Notes: generated by a model not told the origin, from the sequence alone. Positions 29,328-39,671 are shown, counted from the first letter of the stretch. The stretch: DNA of 64,000 nucleotides from Sodalis sp. dw_96 (GCF_018449575.1 NZ_JAAVUT010000015.1:58400-122399); one strand, 5' to 3'. Numbers and translations: made by a program.

Positions 29328-30161
29328 TCAGCTGCGGTATTTTTCCACCAGCGCCATTGCAATAGCTTCTGTTTGCGCGTCGGGGGTGCCTGAAAAATCT
29401 GTTGGTCTGAAATGCATTTGGAAAGCGCTGATGGTGCGTAACGTCTCCTCATCCGCCAGACCGTTCTGTGGAATACGGTAGCCATAGCGGGCCAGGGTTC
29501 GCTGGATGTTAGCCACCGAGGCCGGCGTCCCAAACGCCCTGCCCGCCAAATACTTATCCACGCTCGCCCGATCGGGCCATGCGCCAATACCCCGCTGCGC
29601 CAATAGCTGCCAGGGAAAAAGCGGGCCGGGATCGGATTTTCTCAGGGGCGCGATATCGCTGTGTGCCAAGACATTAGCCGGGCTTATCCCATAGCGATGG
29701 ATGATATCCCGCGCCAGCCGCGCCACCAGTTCTATTTGATCTTCCTTGAAGGGATACCAGTGTTTTCCCTTCACACCCTGGCTAAATCCAGGATTCACGA
29801 TTTCGATGCCCAGGGAGGTATCGTTAAGATTGTCACGTCCCTGCCAGTGGCTTTCGCCCCCATGCCAAGCGCGTTTCTCCTCGGCAACCAGTTGACTTGC
29901 CACCGGCTTGCCCCGGATGATTTCCGGAGAGGTGTGCACCAAATAATGTGCGCTCACCTGGCCCTGCGTCAATAAACGTAACGATTCATTGTCGTCCGCG
30001 GCGGTGTAATGCATTACCAGAAAACGTATCCTCTCATCCTGACTGCGGGAGGAAACGGTGGTATCCGCCAGGTAATCACCCCGGTCAATCTGTCCTGAAT
30101 TCCCGGTACACCCCGCCACAAGCACCAAACATAAATATAAAAGCACTCTATGCATAAACAC
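29328..30161 (-). CDS. amiD: N-acetylmuramoyl-L-alanine amidase AmiD (lipoprotein)
   Basis: A 277-residue outer-membrane lipoprotein amidase matching E. coli AmiD/YbjR (276 aa). Lipobox LVLVAGCTG. Zinc ligands are visible: His in LVMHYTAADD, His in VLAHSDIAP and Asp in RKSDPGPLFPWQ. A C-terminal peptidoglycan-binding domain follows (TLARYGYRIPQNG, ISAFQMHFRPTDFSGTPD). It cleaves the stem peptide from murein and anhydro-muropeptides. Start could be the first or third codon (MFMHRV). E. coli amiD lies in another neighbourhood (near ybjS), so the gene has been rearranged here. Confidence 0.93.
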   Translation of the reverse strand: MFMHRVLLYLCLVLVAGCTGNSGQIDRGDYLADTTVSSRSQDERIRFLVMHYTAADDNESLRLLTQGQVSAHYLVHTSPEIIRGKPVASQLVAEEKRAWHGGESHWQGRDNLNDTSLGIEIVNPGFSQGVKGKHWYPFKEDQIELVARLARDIIHRYGISPANVLAHSDIAPLRKSDPGPLFPWQLLAQRGIGAWPDRASVDKYLAGRAFGTPASVANIQRTLARYGYRIPQNGLADEETLRTISAFQMHFRPTDFSGTPDAQTEAIAMALVEKYRS

Positions 30162-30747
30162 ACCCCGTTCAAAAAAACCAGGATAAATGTCTTTCCATAA
30201 ACGAACTCAAAACCAACTCAACTCGACCAGTGGCTAAAAACACTCTTGCAGATATTTCTGCTTTCAATGGCATATATATGTTGTAGATATATTAATATTT
30301 TGTTTCAAAGCGAAAAATAAAAATAAATACAAATTATGATACGGCAAACAATAAAAAATAGTCATTTTATGACCCTACGTCGCTTATTCAACTCAAAATT
30401 TTACTTAACTCACCCGATCACTGCTTTTACACTCGGTGATAGGCCATTCGGGCAGGCCTGGAGGCGCATAATGGCCAGGTCCGCGCATAAATAAATTTTT
30501 TCTTTTTAACGCGGAAAAATGATAAAGCCTCCGAATAAAATATAGCTCACTGAATCAATATCATCCAAAAAATAATTTGAGTTAAGTGAATAATTTTACC
30601 TGCCAAGTTCTTTCCATTTATTGAATAGGGTAATTCCGCCGGCTAAAGAAAAAGAAAAACCGGCCGTTAACCCTATTGGCACGCAGTATTAGCCAGGTTT
30701 GATCCACCGGTGATCAATTTCATTCAAGCGGCAATAGCGAAGCGGTA
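30162..30747. other. Long AT-rich gap between amiD and the protease lipoprotein
   Basis: A 586-base stretch with very low GC and no credible gene on either strand. It must contain the divergent promoters of amiD (-) and the protease (+). An inverted repeat, ACTTAACTCA (30403-30412) and TGAGTTAAGT (30578-30587), spans its middle, and a GC-richer island lies at about 30440-30485. The low GC suggests silencing by H-NS-type proteins or horizontal origin. Confidence 0.45.
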
Positions 30748-31335
30748 ATGATGAAAATTACTCTTTTAGTCTCTTTATTTCCCCTATTATTATCTGCCTG
30801 TACCGCGGTTGGACATTATAAAGTTGATCAAACGGCAGAAAGCAAAGCAGATTTTCATTTTGTCGGGATTCCGGTGCTTGCCGGCGCCATTGGTTCCAGC
30901 TTTCCTCTTACCGCCAAATATAGCCTCACCGCTGGACATGTGGCTAAGATCATGATGGTCAAGGTAAAAGCGTATAATCCATTGTGCGACGTCGCGATTA
31001 TTTATCATGATAATACCGGCCGGAAATTACCCAAGCTTGAAACCGCGGGTAAAGGCGACAAACTCAGCCTCTACGGATATAACGCCTATACGGCCATGCC
31101 GACCTCCTCATCCGGTGTGTTGAAGGAATTCGGCTGGTGGGATAAGCCGGGCACAAGTTGCCTCTATGGGCTGAGCGACGCCGGCGGTGTGCCCGGCATG
31201 AGCGGCGGTCCGGTCTACGCCCAGGATGGTGCGATAGTGGGGGTATTTACCGCCACTCATCCTAAACGGAACCAAACCATGTTTGTTCCCTATCAGGAAA
31301 TAGCCGGTTGGGTCGATAAAGAAACCAAGAGTTAA
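30748..31335 (+). CDS. Lipoprotein trypsin-like serine protease
   Basis: A 195-residue predicted lipoprotein (lipobox LLSACTAV, Cys near residue 18). A minimal chymotrypsin-fold triad can be seen: His in YSLTAGHVAKI, Asp in NPLCDVAIIYHD and Ser in GGVPGMSGGPVYAQDG, which carries the GxSGGP signature. The end, MFVPYQEIAGWVDKE, matches the C-terminal helix of trypsin-like peptidases. At under 180 mature residues it is shorter than DegP-type proteases and has no PDZ domain. The substrate is unknown. The start is MM; ribosome site weak. It stands alone after a long AT-rich gap. Confidence 0.75.
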   Translation: MMKITLLVSLFPLLLSACTAVGHYKVDQTAESKADFHFVGIPVLAGAIGSSFPLTAKYSLTAGHVAKIMMVKVKAYNPLCDVAIIYHDNTGRKLPKLETAGKGDKLSLYGYNAYTAMPTSSSGVLKEFGWWDKPGTSCLYGLSDAGGVPGMSGGPVYAQDGAIVGVFTATHPKRNQTMFVPYQEIAGWVDKETKS

Positions 31336-31392
31336 TTTGATTTAGCGGTATAACATTTCACGACTATTGCGTATCAATCGTTACGAAATATC

Positions 31393-31421
31393 TTGACGTC
31401 CCTTCTTCCTGTGACTATTTT
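31393..31421 (+). promoter_or_regulatory. Sigma-70 promoter of the SDR gene
   Basis: TTGACG (31393-31398), 17 bases, then TATTTT (31416-31421). It lies 55 bases before the start codon and overlaps the palindrome at 31417-31442. Confidence 0.6.
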
Positions 31422-31442
31422 CGTAGTGTTCACTATGAAAAT
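31417..31442. promoter_or_regulatory. Palindromic operator over the SDR -10 box
   Basis: ATTTTCGTAGTG, TT, CACTATGAAAAT: two 12-base arms with one mismatch. Its overlap with the -10 box and expected start site suits a repressor. The regulator is not identified; the convergent TetR gene nearby is the obvious candidate. Confidence 0.6.
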
Positions 31443-31476
31443 CTAAAGAATAACAAACATTGACCAGGGGGATCGG

Positions 31477-32226
31477 ATGAGTCAAACGCTTCAAGGTAAA
31501 ATAGCGCTGGTAACCGGCGGCAGCACCGGTATCGGCTTGGGTATCGCCCAGGAATTCGTCAATGAGGGGGCGTTTGTCTTTATCACCGCCCGCAGGAAAC
31601 AGCAGCTTGACGACGCGTTGGCGCAGCTTGGCAATCAGGCAGCGGGGATCCAGGCTGATGTAGCGGATTTAGCGGCGCTGGATACCCTGTTTGATCAGAT
31701 CAAAAGCCAAAAAGGACATCTGGATATTGTGGTAGCCAATGCGGGAGGCGGCGAATTTGCTCCCCTTGGGGCGATTACCGAGGAGCATTATGATCGTACC
31801 TTCGATATCAATGTCAAAGGAGTGCTGTTTACCGTGCAGAAATCACTGCCGCTGTTATCGAAAGGCGCGTCGGTAATCCTGACCGGCTCCACCACCTCGG
31901 CCCTTGGCGGAAAGGATTTCAGCGTTTACAGCGCCACCAAAGCCGCGGTGCGGAATTTCGCCCGCAGCTGGATACAGGATCTGGCCGGCCAGGATATCCG
32001 CATCAATGTGCTAAGCCCAGGCCCCGTCCAAACGCCCGGCCTGCTGGGTCTGGTTGAGCAAGAACACCAGCAGGGCCTGCTGCAGACCATGGCCTCCCTG
32101 GTCCCCCTTGGAAGGGTGGGCCAGCCGGCGGAAATCGGCAAAGTAGCGGTATTCCTCGCCTCTGACGCGGCGAGCTTCGTTAACGGCGCGGAACTGTTTG
32201 TCGACGGCGGCCAGGCGCAGATCTGA
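31477..32226 (+). CDS. SDR-family NAD(P)-dependent oxidoreductase
   Basis: A 249-residue classical short-chain dehydrogenase. Cofactor motif TGGSTGIGLGIA, the NNAG-type motif as VANAGGG, catalytic Ser in LTGSTTSALGG and the YxxxK motif in SVYSATKAA. The C-terminal FVNGAELFVDGGQAQI is typical. The basic position after the glycine motif (TARRKQQ) hints at NADPH preference. Substrate unknown; related enzymes are often induced by aldehydes, quinones or biocides. AGGGGGA upstream gives a good ribosome site. It converges with the TetR gene 60 bases downstream. Confidence 0.9.
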   Translation: MSQTLQGKIALVTGGSTGIGLGIAQEFVNEGAFVFITARRKQQLDDALAQLGNQAAGIQADVADLAALDTLFDQIKSQKGHLDIVVANAGGGEFAPLGAITEEHYDRTFDINVKGVLFTVQKSLPLLSKGASVILTGSTTSALGGKDFSVYSATKAAVRNFARSWIQDLAGQDIRINVLSPGPVQTPGLLGLVEQEHQQGLLQTMASLVPLGRVGQPAEIGKVAVFLASDAASFVNGAELFVDGGQAQI

Positions 32227-32285
32227 GACCCCAAAACCGTCCCAGCCCGACGGCGGTCTGGCATATTTTAAGCCGGGCGGCCGTT

Positions 32286-32903
32286 TCAGTCCGGCGGCCA
32301 TGCCCTCAAGGCCGCATCCGCCATGGCTCGGGCCTGTGCCCGGGTCACTCCTTCTGTAGCCTTGATGGACATCCCGTACAAAAACGTCGCGTAGAATCCC
32401 GCCAGCGCCGCCGCATCGGTATCCGCCGGCACATCCCCTTCCGCTATGCCCCGCTCGATACGCCGACACAACGCCAGCTCCGTTTCCCTACGGGCTTCGG
32501 TAACGGCCTGTTGCACATAGGCCGACGCCGCGGAACAGTTGATGGTGGAAAGCGTCAGCATGCAGCCGGGAGGAGTATGGGGGTCAACCATGCTGTCCAC
32601 CGCCTGGCTGAGAATGCGCGTCACCGCCTGTTTGGCGGTTTTTTCCCCCAGCGCCTCGGCCTGGTAGCTGCCCGGCCCGGCGATATATCGCTTGATGGTT
32701 TCCAGGAACAGATGTTCCTTGTCGCCGAAAGCGCTGTAAATGCTCGGCGTGGTGACTTCCATGACCTTAAGTAATTCCGCCAGGGAGGTGGTCTCATAAC
32801 CACGCAGCCAAAACAATCGCATGGCGCGATCCAACACGGTATCGCGATCAAAAGAGCGCGGCCGCCCGCGGGGCTTGGTGGGAGGGATTTTATCTGTTTT
32901 CAT
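32286..32903 (-). CDS. TetR/AcrR-family transcriptional regulator
   Basis: A 205-residue repressor. The N-terminal helix-turn-helix spans about residues 18-63 (DTVLDRAMRLFWLRGYETTS, LAELLKVMEVTTPSIYSAFGDKEHLF), followed by a ligand-binding domain with the TetR_C-type segment PPGCMLTLSTINCSAASAYV. It converges on the SDR gene and is divergent from the lipoprotein-hydrolase-RND block, so it could control either. Two GATCGAT motifs (32907-32913 and 33016-33022) in the divergent gap may be operator parts. The inducer is unknown. Confidence 0.9.
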   Translation of the reverse strand: MKTDKIPPTKPRGRPRSFDRDTVLDRAMRLFWLRGYETTSLAELLKVMEVTTPSIYSAFGDKEHLFLETIKRYIAGPGSYQAEALGEKTAKQAVTRILSQAVDSMVDPHTPPGCMLTLSTINCSAASAYVQQAVTEARRETELALCRRIERGIAEGDVPADTDAAALAGFYATFLYGMSIKATEGVTRAQARAMADAALRAWPPD

Positions 32904-33373
32904 AACGATCGATTGTAAATTATCCCACCCGCAGCGGCAAGCGCGCCTTTTGCGTTAAATTGTGGGCCGCCGGCAGGGGCCATACCGGTTATGGGATAAC
33001 TTAACCGTTGAATATGATCGATATCTCACATCAAAATAATAATTAATGTTTATATTAACCCAGCATGAGCTATTTTGAATTTATGTACAAATAAGAATTG
33101 GTTACTTATACATAAATAATACTGAAATAATAAGAACAAGATTACTTTGGATTTTTCCCCCATTCCGTAAGAATTATTTATCTTTGGCACATTGATGAGA
33201 ATTTATTGTTAATTATTAGCTTCACATAAATTATGATTTAATCTATTTTCATTTTATGTCTGGCTGAGATAACCAGGCATTTAATAGATGCTTAATACTC
33301 GCTTATATAATCCATCCCGGGCTTACATAAATGTTGCTCCGCGTGTCATACATGAGAAATTACAGGGGAAATC
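32904..33373. other. AT-rich divergent regulatory gap
   Basis: A 470-base gap between the TetR gene (-) and the glycine-zipper lipoprotein (+). No credible gene. A TATAAT -10 candidate is at 33306-33311 with a weak -35. GATCGAT occurs at 32907 and 33016. The middle (about 33030-33300) is very AT-rich. Confidence 0.5.
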
Positions 33374-33841
33374 ATGACCAGAACATATGTCGTCATTGCC
33401 GTTACCATGGCGTTATTAAGCGGCTGCGCCAGTAACCGCACCTCTTCCGGCGATACTTTTACCTCGGCGCAAGCCAGGCAACTCCATATCGTTACCTATG
33501 GCACATTGATCTCGGTCCGTCCGGTCACTATTCAGGGAGGCTCCGGCGAAAATGTCTTGGGTACCGTTGGCGGCGGCGTAATAGGCGGATTGCTCGGCAA
33601 TTCCGTCGGCGGCGGCAACGGACGCAGGTTGACCACCGCCGCGGGCGCGGTGGGCGGCGCCGCCGCGGGTTCGGCTGTGCAAAGCGCCGCTAATCGCAGC
33701 AGCGGTGTGGAGCTTGAAGTTCGCCGGGACGATGGATCCACCATCATAGTGGTCCAGGCCCTGGGCTCCAGCCAGTTCCATGTCGGCCAGCGCGTGGCCG
33801 TCGCCACCAACGGCAGTTCGACGACGGTTTCACCGCGCTGA
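33374..33841 (+). CDS. Glycine-zipper outer-membrane lipoprotein (SlyB/PcpY-like)
   Basis: A 155-residue lipoprotein (lipobox ALLSGCAS, Cys near residue 17). A glycine-zipper two-helix segment at about 60-110 (VLGTVGGGVIGGLLGNSVGG, AAGAVGGAAAGSAVQSAANR) is followed by a beta domain with VELEVRRDDGSTIIVVQ and FHVGQRVAV. This is the SlyB architecture. SlyB in E. coli and Salmonella is under PhoPQ control and stabilises the outer membrane. This copy lies 15 bases before a hydrolase gene, not in the usual slyB position, so it is called SlyB-like without the symbol. Confidence 0.85.
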   Translation: MTRTYVVIAVTMALLSGCASNRTSSGDTFTSAQARQLHIVTYGTLISVRPVTIQGGSGENVLGTVGGGVIGGLLGNSVGGGNGRRLTTAAGAVGGAAAGSAVQSAANRSSGVELEVRRDDGSTIIVVQALGSSQFHVGQRVAVATNGSSTTVSPR

Positions 33842-33856
33842 TCGGGGGATGGGCCT

Positions 33857-35311
33857 ATGGCTGTCAGAGTCATTTACACCTGGATGAGGCGTTTTTTTTG
33901 GGTCCTGGTCATCTTCGCTGTCGCGGTATTCGGATTGCGTGTTTTTGAAACACAGCGCGGACCGCCATTACAGCTTTGGCATACTTTTGTGCCGAACGAT
34001 ATGCAGGCGGAAGCCATTGATAAAGCCAGTTGGGAGGACTATTTACATGCGGAAGACGCATTATTCCAAAGCGTGCGGGAAAATGTGACCGACAAGCTGG
34101 CGCCGGACGTCCAAACCCCGCTTAATCGCTATTATTCCGGCAGTCCGATTTATCCCGACCGTTTCGTCACCAACTGGAATCGGTCCTATATCATGATGCC
34201 TGACGGCGCCCCCAAAGGCGCGGTGGTATTACTGCACGGTTTGACTGATACCCCCTACAGTCTGCGTCATATAGCCGAAAATTACCGCCAGCGTGGATTT
34301 GTGGCCGTCGGCATCCGTCTGCCGGCCCATGGCACGGTACCGGGCGCCCTTACCAAGGTGAAATGGCAGGATTGGACGGCGGCGACACGTTTAGCGGTAC
34401 GTGAAGCGAAAATGCTGAGCGGTAAGGATCGGCCTTTGCATATCGTTGGTTTTTCCAATGGCGGGGCGCTGGCGATGAAATACACCCTCGATGCCTTGGA
34501 CGATCCTGCTTTGGCAAAACCCTCCCGGGTCATTCTGATTTCGCCCATGATCGGGGTGACCCGTTTTGCCCGGTTCGCCGGCATCGCCGGTTGGCCGGCT
34601 TTTTTCCCGGCATTTGCCAAGGCCGCCTGGCTGGGAATAGTGCCGGAATTCAACCCCTTCAAATACAATTCGTTTCCGGTGAACGGCGGCCGGCAATCCT
34701 TTGAGCTGACCCGGGTCCTGCAACAGCAAATCGCCCGGGACGCCCGCAATAATAAGCTGGCGTCATTGCCGCCGGTGCTGACTTTTCAGTCGGTTATGGA
34801 TTCCACCGTCAGCACCCGCGCGGTGGTCACGGCGTTATATGAGCAGCTACCGGCCAACGGCAGCGAACTGGTGCTGTTTGATCTGAATCAGACCGAGAGC
34901 TTCGGACCGTTGCTTAGGACCTCTTCCTATACCGCCTTAGGTCGTTTATTACCGCCGGCGCCGCGCCGCTATACCACTACCGTGGTCACCAATATTTCCC
35001 CCAATAGCCTCTCAACCCTGGCGCGGACCACCCTTGCCGGACACACTGAGGAAACCGTAGAACTGCTGGGAATAGACTATCCGGCGGATATCTTTTCGTT
35101 ATCCCATGTGGCCTTGCCTTTTCCCATGAACGATTCCCTGTACGGGCGTTATCCGGATCCGCGCAATCAGTACGGTATCAGCCTGGGAGCCTTTGCCGCC
35201 CGAGGCGAACGCTCGGTATTGGTGGTGGGGTTGGATTCTCTGATGCGTCTTTCATCCAATCCGTTTTTTCCTTATATGCTCAAACGCATCGATAACAAGA
35301 TTGAGCCTTGA
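33857..35311 (+). CDS. Membrane-anchored alpha/beta hydrolase
   Basis: A 484-residue protein with one N-terminal membrane segment (FFWVLVIFAVAVFGLRVF) and a large domain that should face the periplasm. The alpha/beta-hydrolase core shows GAVVLLHGLTDTPYSLRHIA (oxyanion HG), the nucleophile elbow VGFSNGGALAM and a late SLSHVALPFP that may hold the catalytic His. It resembles lysophospholipase/serine aminopeptidase S33-type enzymes. Substrate unknown. It is 15 bases after the SlyB-like gene and 101 before the RND operon. Confidence 0.78.
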   Translation: MAVRVIYTWMRRFFWVLVIFAVAVFGLRVFETQRGPPLQLWHTFVPNDMQAEAIDKASWEDYLHAEDALFQSVRENVTDKLAPDVQTPLNRYYSGSPIYPDRFVTNWNRSYIMMPDGAPKGAVVLLHGLTDTPYSLRHIAENYRQRGFVAVGIRLPAHGTVPGALTKVKWQDWTAATRLAVREAKMLSGKDRPLHIVGFSNGGALAMKYTLDALDDPALAKPSRVILISPMIGVTRFARFAGIAGWPAFFPAFAKAAWLGIVPEFNPFKYNSFPVNGGRQSFELTRVLQQQIARDARNNKLASLPPVLTFQSVMDSTVSTRAVVTALYEQLPANGSELVLFDLNQTESFGPLLRTSSYTALGRLLPPAPRRYTTTVVTNISPNSLSTLARTTLAGHTEETVELLGIDYPADIFSLSHVALPFPMNDSLYGRYPDPRNQYGISLGAFAARGERSVLVVGLDSLMRLSSNPFFPYMLKRIDNKIEP

Positions 35312-35412
35312 ATCACACCGGTATCGCTTTATGCACCGGCCGCATTTGATGTGAATGGATATTTAAAAACCTTTTATAAAAGCGTGAACTTCATTTATGT
35401 ATAGGTAAGATC

Positions 35413-36567
35413 ATGACAGTAAAGCATCGTACCGGCCTGCTGCTCTATTCTTTGATAATGTTGGCGTTATTCAATGTCTCCTACCCCCTGTCCGCCGCGC
35501 CACTGCCGGCGGTGACTGTCGCGGTTATCGAGCAGCGGGTGCTCCAGCGGGCTTTATATTACCTAGGGCGTATAGAGGCCATACAGGCTGTGGATATCAC
35601 TACTCGCACCGAAGGTTTTATCGCCAGGCGGGATTTTACCGAAGGCCAGATGGTTAAGGCCGGCGATCCGCTGTTTGAAATCGATCCAGCGCTGCATCGG
35701 GCCGCCGTTGCCCAGGCGCAGGCGCAGCTCGACAGCGCCAAAGCCACTGCCCGCCTTGCGCAACTTAACCTGGGCCGTCTGCAGCGCCTTGGACAGCAGC
35801 GGTCCGCCAGCCTGGCGGACGTGGATGCCGCCCAGGCGCAGCGGGATACCTCCAGCGCGGCGGTGGCCCAGGCACAAGCCAATCTCGGCATTCAGCAGTT
35901 ACAGTTGAGTTTTACCCTGATCGCCGCGCCGATTACCGGACGTATAGGCCACAGCAATTTTGGCGTCGGCAGCCTGATCAATCCGGCGAGCGGTGCGCTG
36001 GTGCATCTGGTCCAGCTCGACCCTATCCGGATTGCCATCGCCGTCAATGAACGGGATTACATCGCCGCGGCAAACCGGAAAAACGCCGACGCCGATGATT
36101 TTTCCCACAGCGGCTATACCCCGCACCTGCAGTTGGCCAACGGCATGGATTATCCGGAACCGGGGGTATTTGAATCGGTGGATAATCGCATCGACAGTCA
36201 GACCGGCACGGTTACCGTGCGGGCGCGTTTTGCCAATCCACGCCATCTGCTGCTGCCCGGCGGGGTGGTGAACGTATCGCTGACCTCCGGCCGCGTCGAT
36301 CCGGTGGTGATGGCGCCCATCGCCGCGTTACAGCAAAATCGCGAGGGCTTTTTTGTCCTGCTGGTAGACAGTCAAAACCGGGTGGAAGTGCGGCCGGTGG
36401 TTATCGGCGATCAGTTTGAGCAGGAGTACCAAATCAAACAGGGACTGGCGGCCGGGGATCGGGTCATTATCGAAGGCCTGCAGCGGGTCCAGCCCGGCAT
36501 GATGGTGAATGCGACCACGGCGGTGCCGGTAGGTTCGGCCATAGCTGAACCGGCTAACGCGGACTAA
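35413..36567 (+). CDS. RND efflux periplasmic adaptor
   Basis: A 384-residue membrane-fusion protein. The signal peptide ([20 protein letters not shown]) has no lipobox, so it is a soluble or loosely anchored periplasmic adaptor, unlike AcrA. Domains in order: lipoyl ([35 protein letters not shown]), a short alpha-hairpin of Ala-Gln repeats (about 95-160), beta-barrel and membrane-proximal domains. It links the RND pump 11 bases downstream to an outer-membrane channel. No channel gene is in the locus, so TolC is the likely partner. Confidence 0.92.
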   Translation: MTVKHRTGLLLYSLIMLALFNVSYPLSAAPLPAVTVAVIEQRVLQRALYYLGRIEAIQAVDITTRTEGFIARRDFTEGQMVKAGDPLFEIDPALHRAAVAQAQAQLDSAKATARLAQLNLGRLQRLGQQRSASLADVDAAQAQRDTSSAAVAQAQANLGIQQLQLSFTLIAAPITGRIGHSNFGVGSLINPASGALVHLVQLDPIRIAIAVNERDYIAAANRKNADADDFSHSGYTPHLQLANGMDYPEPGVFESVDNRIDSQTGTVTVRARFANPRHLLLPGGVVNVSLTSGRVDPVVMAPIAALQQNREGFFVLLVDSQNRVEVRPVVIGDQFEQEYQIKQGLAAGDRVIIEGLQRVQPGMMVNATTAVPVGSAIAEPANAD

Positions 36568-36578
36568 GGGGTCTACTC

Positions 36579-39500
36579 ATGCTGCTTTTTTTCATCACGC
36601 GTCCTAAGTTCGCCATGGTCATTGCGGTGGTTATCACGCTGATTGGCTTGACCGCCCTGAAGGTGATTCCGGTGGAACAATTCCCGGATATCGCGCCGCC
36701 GGTGGTATCGGTCTCCGCGCTTTATCCCGGGGCCAGCGCCCGGGACGTCGCCGAAGCGGTGGCCTCCCCCATCGAAGCCCAGGTCAATGGCGTCAGCCAT
36801 ATGCTGTATATGGAATCCAACAGTGCCAGCAGCGGCGGATATCAGTTGAACGTGACGTTCGCCAGCGGCACCGATCCGGACATGGCGGCGGTGGAAGTGC
36901 AAAACCGAATCTCTCAAATCAGCGCGCAATTGCCGGCGGAGGTGAATAACAATGGCGTCTCGGTACGTAAACGTTCCTCCAATATCCTGTTGGGGGTGAA
37001 CATCTTTTCCCCCAAACAGACATTGGGCACTCTGTTTCTCAGCAATTATTCAAGCCTGCGCCTGCGTGATGCCCTGGCCCGCCTCGACGGCGTGGGAGAC
37101 GTTCAAATCTTCGGCGCGCGCAATTACAGCATGCGGGTCTGGCTGGATCCGCGCCGGATGGAATCCCTTAATGTCAGCACGCAGGATATTATCCAGGCCT
37201 TGCAGCAACAGAATATCCAGGCCGCCGCCGGCCAGGTAGGCTCGCCCCCCAATCCCCCCGCGCAGCAGCAAACCTTGACCATCAGCGGCCGGGGCCGCTT
37301 GCAGGACGCCCGGCAGTTCAGCCAGGTGATTATCCGCACCAACGCACAAGGTGGCACGGTACGATTGGGAGACGTGGCCAGGGTGGATCTCGGGGCGCAA
37401 AATTACCAGGTGAATTCATCCCTGAATAATACCGACTCAACCTTTTTGGGGGTTTATCCCACCCCCGGCTCCAATGCCCTGGCGGTGGCCGGCGCGGTCA
37501 GAGCGGAAATGGCCCGTTTGGCCCGCGACTTCCCGGACGACATGGCGTATTCCATCAATTACGACTCCACCACCACGGTTACCGCCACCCTGGACGAGAT
37601 TGTCATTTCACTGTCGCTGACCCTGGCGGTGGTCCTGGTGGTGGTTTATCTGTTTTTACAAAGCCTGCGTGCCACCTTTATCGTGGCCCTTACCATTCCG
37701 GTTTCCCTGCTCGGCACCTTTGCTGTGCTGTTCGCTTTTGGCTATACCGCCAATACCCTCAGCCTGTTCGCGATTATCCTGGCGCTTACCGTGGTGGTGG
37801 ATGATGCCATCGTGGTGGTGGAAAACGTCGAACGACTGCTGTCCCAGGATGACACGTTGACGCCGGCGCAGGCCACCGGCAAGGCGCTGGTACAGATAGC
37901 CGGCCCGATAATCGCCACCACGCTGGTGCTGATGGCGGTGTTCGTGCCCATCGCCATACTGCCGGGCATTACCGGCTCGCTTTACCGGCAATTCGCCGTT
38001 ACCCTCTCTTCGGCGGTTATTTTGTCCAGCATCAATGCCCTGACATTGGCCCCCGCCCTGTGCGTCTCGCTGATAAAACGGCGTGAATTAACTACCCGGG
38101 GATTTTTCGGCGGATTTAACCGGGACCTGGACCGGCTGCGGGACAAATACGTCCGTGTTGCCCTGTTAATCAGTAAGCGGGCGGCCACCAGCGTGATTAT
38201 CCTGCTGCTGGTGGGGTTAGCCACCGGATGGGTTTATAGCCGCCTGCCCGCCTCCTTTTTGCCTGAAGAGGATCAGGGATATTTTTTTATCAATGTACAA
38301 TTACCGGACGGCGCTTCACTGGATCGCACACAGCGGGTGATGGGGCGGGTTTATCAGCAGGTGGCGGCGAATCCGGCGGTGGCGAATGTCATCAAAATCA
38401 CCGGTTTCAGCCTGCTCAGCGGCGGTGATTCCACCAATGCCGGGTTAATGTTTGTCCTGCTTAAGCCCTGGGGGCAACGTCAGCAGGTCAATCAGGTACT
38501 GGCCGATATCCAGCCGCGCCTGGCGGCCATTCCGGCAGCCATGATCATGGCCTTCAATCCGCCGGCCATCAGCGGCCTGGGCAGCGCTTCCGGTTTTGAT
38601 CTGCGCATCCAGGCACTGGAAGGACAGACGCCCCAAGCATTGGCGCAGGTCGCCGGCGGAGTGATCCTGGCGGCCAATCAGAATCACTTGTTAAATCGAG
38701 TGTTCACTACCTTCAGCGCCGCGGTGCCGGAAATCGGCTTGAGCATCGATCGCAATCGCGCCGCGCTGATGCAGGTACCCGTCAGCCGTATTTTCGCAAC
38801 GCTGCAGGCATCCATGGGCGGGATAAACGTGGGAGACTTTACCCGCAATAATCGTTTATTCAACGTACAACTGCAAAATGACATGGAGTACCGGCAACGG
38901 CAGGAGCAGATCGGACAAATCAATGTACGCAGCGACAACGGCGCATTGGTCCGGCTGGCCAATCTGGTGCATATTACTCCCACCCTGGGAGCGCCGTTTA
39001 TCAGTAATTTCAATCAGTTTCCTTCAGTGTCGGTGAGCGGCTCCGCCGCCGAAGGCGTCAGTTCGGGCCAGGCCATGGGGGCGATGGAGGATCTGATGCG
39101 GCATCAGCTTCCCGCGGGTTACGGATATGCCTGGAGCGGTATGTCCTGGCAGGAGCAGCAGGCCGGCGGCCAGGCGCTGGTGATTTATGCGGCGGCGCTG
39201 GTTTTCGCCTACCTGTTTTTAGTTGCGCAGTATGAAAGCTGGAGTATCCCGCTGGTGGTGATGCTGTCGGTCATCTTTGCCGTGGCCGGCGCCGTGGCCG
39301 GCCTAGAGGTCATGGGTTTTGCCAATGACGTCTATGCCCAGATAGGACTGGTGCTGCTGATAGGGCTGGCGGCTAAAAACGCGATATTGATTGTCGAGTT
39401 TTCGAAAGCCCGGCGCGAAGAGGGCGCAAGTATTACGCAAGCGGCCCGGGACGGCGCTTTTCAGCGTTTCCGCGCCGTTATGATGACCGCCATATCTTTT

Positions 39501-39671
39501 ATATTCGGGGTAACGCCCCTGGTGTTCGCCAGCGGCGCCGGCGCCATGAGCCGAAGAATTATCGGCATAACGGTATTCGGCGGTATGCTGATGGCCACCG
39601 CCGTGGGAATTTTAGTGATCCCCGCGCTTTATCTTCATATTCAACGGCTCAGGGAATGGGTAAAAAAATAG
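36579..39671 (+). CDS. HAE1-type RND multidrug efflux permease
   Basis: A 1030-residue inner-membrane pump of the AcrB/MexF class. It has twelve predicted membrane helices in two blocks around two large periplasmic loops. The proton-relay aspartates are in [16 protein letters not shown] (TM4) and the relay lysine in [15 protein letters not shown] (TM10). The N-terminus [19 protein letters not shown] and motif [21 protein letters not shown] are typical. By eye it is nearer MexF/TriC-like pumps than AcrB itself. The substrate range is unknown; drugs, solvents or phenolics are possible. Confidence 0.93.
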   Translation: MLLFFITRPKFAMVIAVVITLIGLTALKVIPVEQFPDIAPPVVSVSALYPGASARDVAEAVASPIEAQVNGVSHMLYMESNSASSGGYQLNVTFASGTDPDMAAVEVQNRISQISAQLPAEVNNNGVSVRKRSSNILLGVNIFSPKQTLGTLFLSNYSSLRLRDALARLDGVGDVQIFGARNYSMRVWLDPRRMESLNVSTQDIIQALQQQNIQAAAGQVGSPPNPPAQQQTLTISGRGRLQDARQFSQVIIRTNAQGGTVRLGDVARVDLGAQNYQVNSSLNNTDSTFLGVYPTPGSNALAVAGAVRAEMARLARDFPDDMAYSINYDSTTTVTATLDEIVISLSLTLAVVLVVVYLFLQSLRATFIVALTIPVSLLGTFAVLFAFGYTANTLSLFAIILALTVVVDDAIVVVENVERLLSQDDTLTPAQATGKALVQIAGPIIATTLVLMAVFVPIAILPGITGSLYRQFAVTLSSAVILSSINALTLAPALCVSLIKRRELTTRGFFGGFNRDLDRLRDKYVRVALLISKRAATSVIILLLVGLATGWVYSRLPASFLPEEDQGYFFINVQLPDGASLDRTQRVMGRVYQQVAANPAVANVIKITGFSLLSGGDSTNAGLMFVLLKPWGQRQQVNQVLADIQPRLAAIPAAMIMAFNPPAISGLGSASGFDLRIQALEGQTPQALAQVAGGVILAANQNHLLNRVFTTFSAAVPEIGLSIDRNRAALMQVPVSRIFATLQASMGGINVGDFTRNNRLFNVQLQNDMEYRQRQEQIGQINVRSDNGALVRLANLVHITPTLGAPFISNFNQFPSVSVSGSAAEGVSSGQAMGAMEDLMRHQLPAGYGYAWSGMSWQEQQAGGQALVIYAAALVFAYLFLVAQYESWSIPLVVMLSVIFAVAGAVAGLEVMGFANDVYAQIGLVLLIGLAAKNAILIVEFSKARREEGASITQAARDGAFQRFRAVMMTAISFIFGVTPLVFASGAGAMSRRIIGITVFGGMLMATAVGILVIPALYLHIQRLREWVKK

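Noticed and set aside
30162..30747. CRISPR or toxin-antitoxin content in the AT-rich gap
   Set aside because: No regularly spaced direct repeats and no small ORF with a ribosome site were found.
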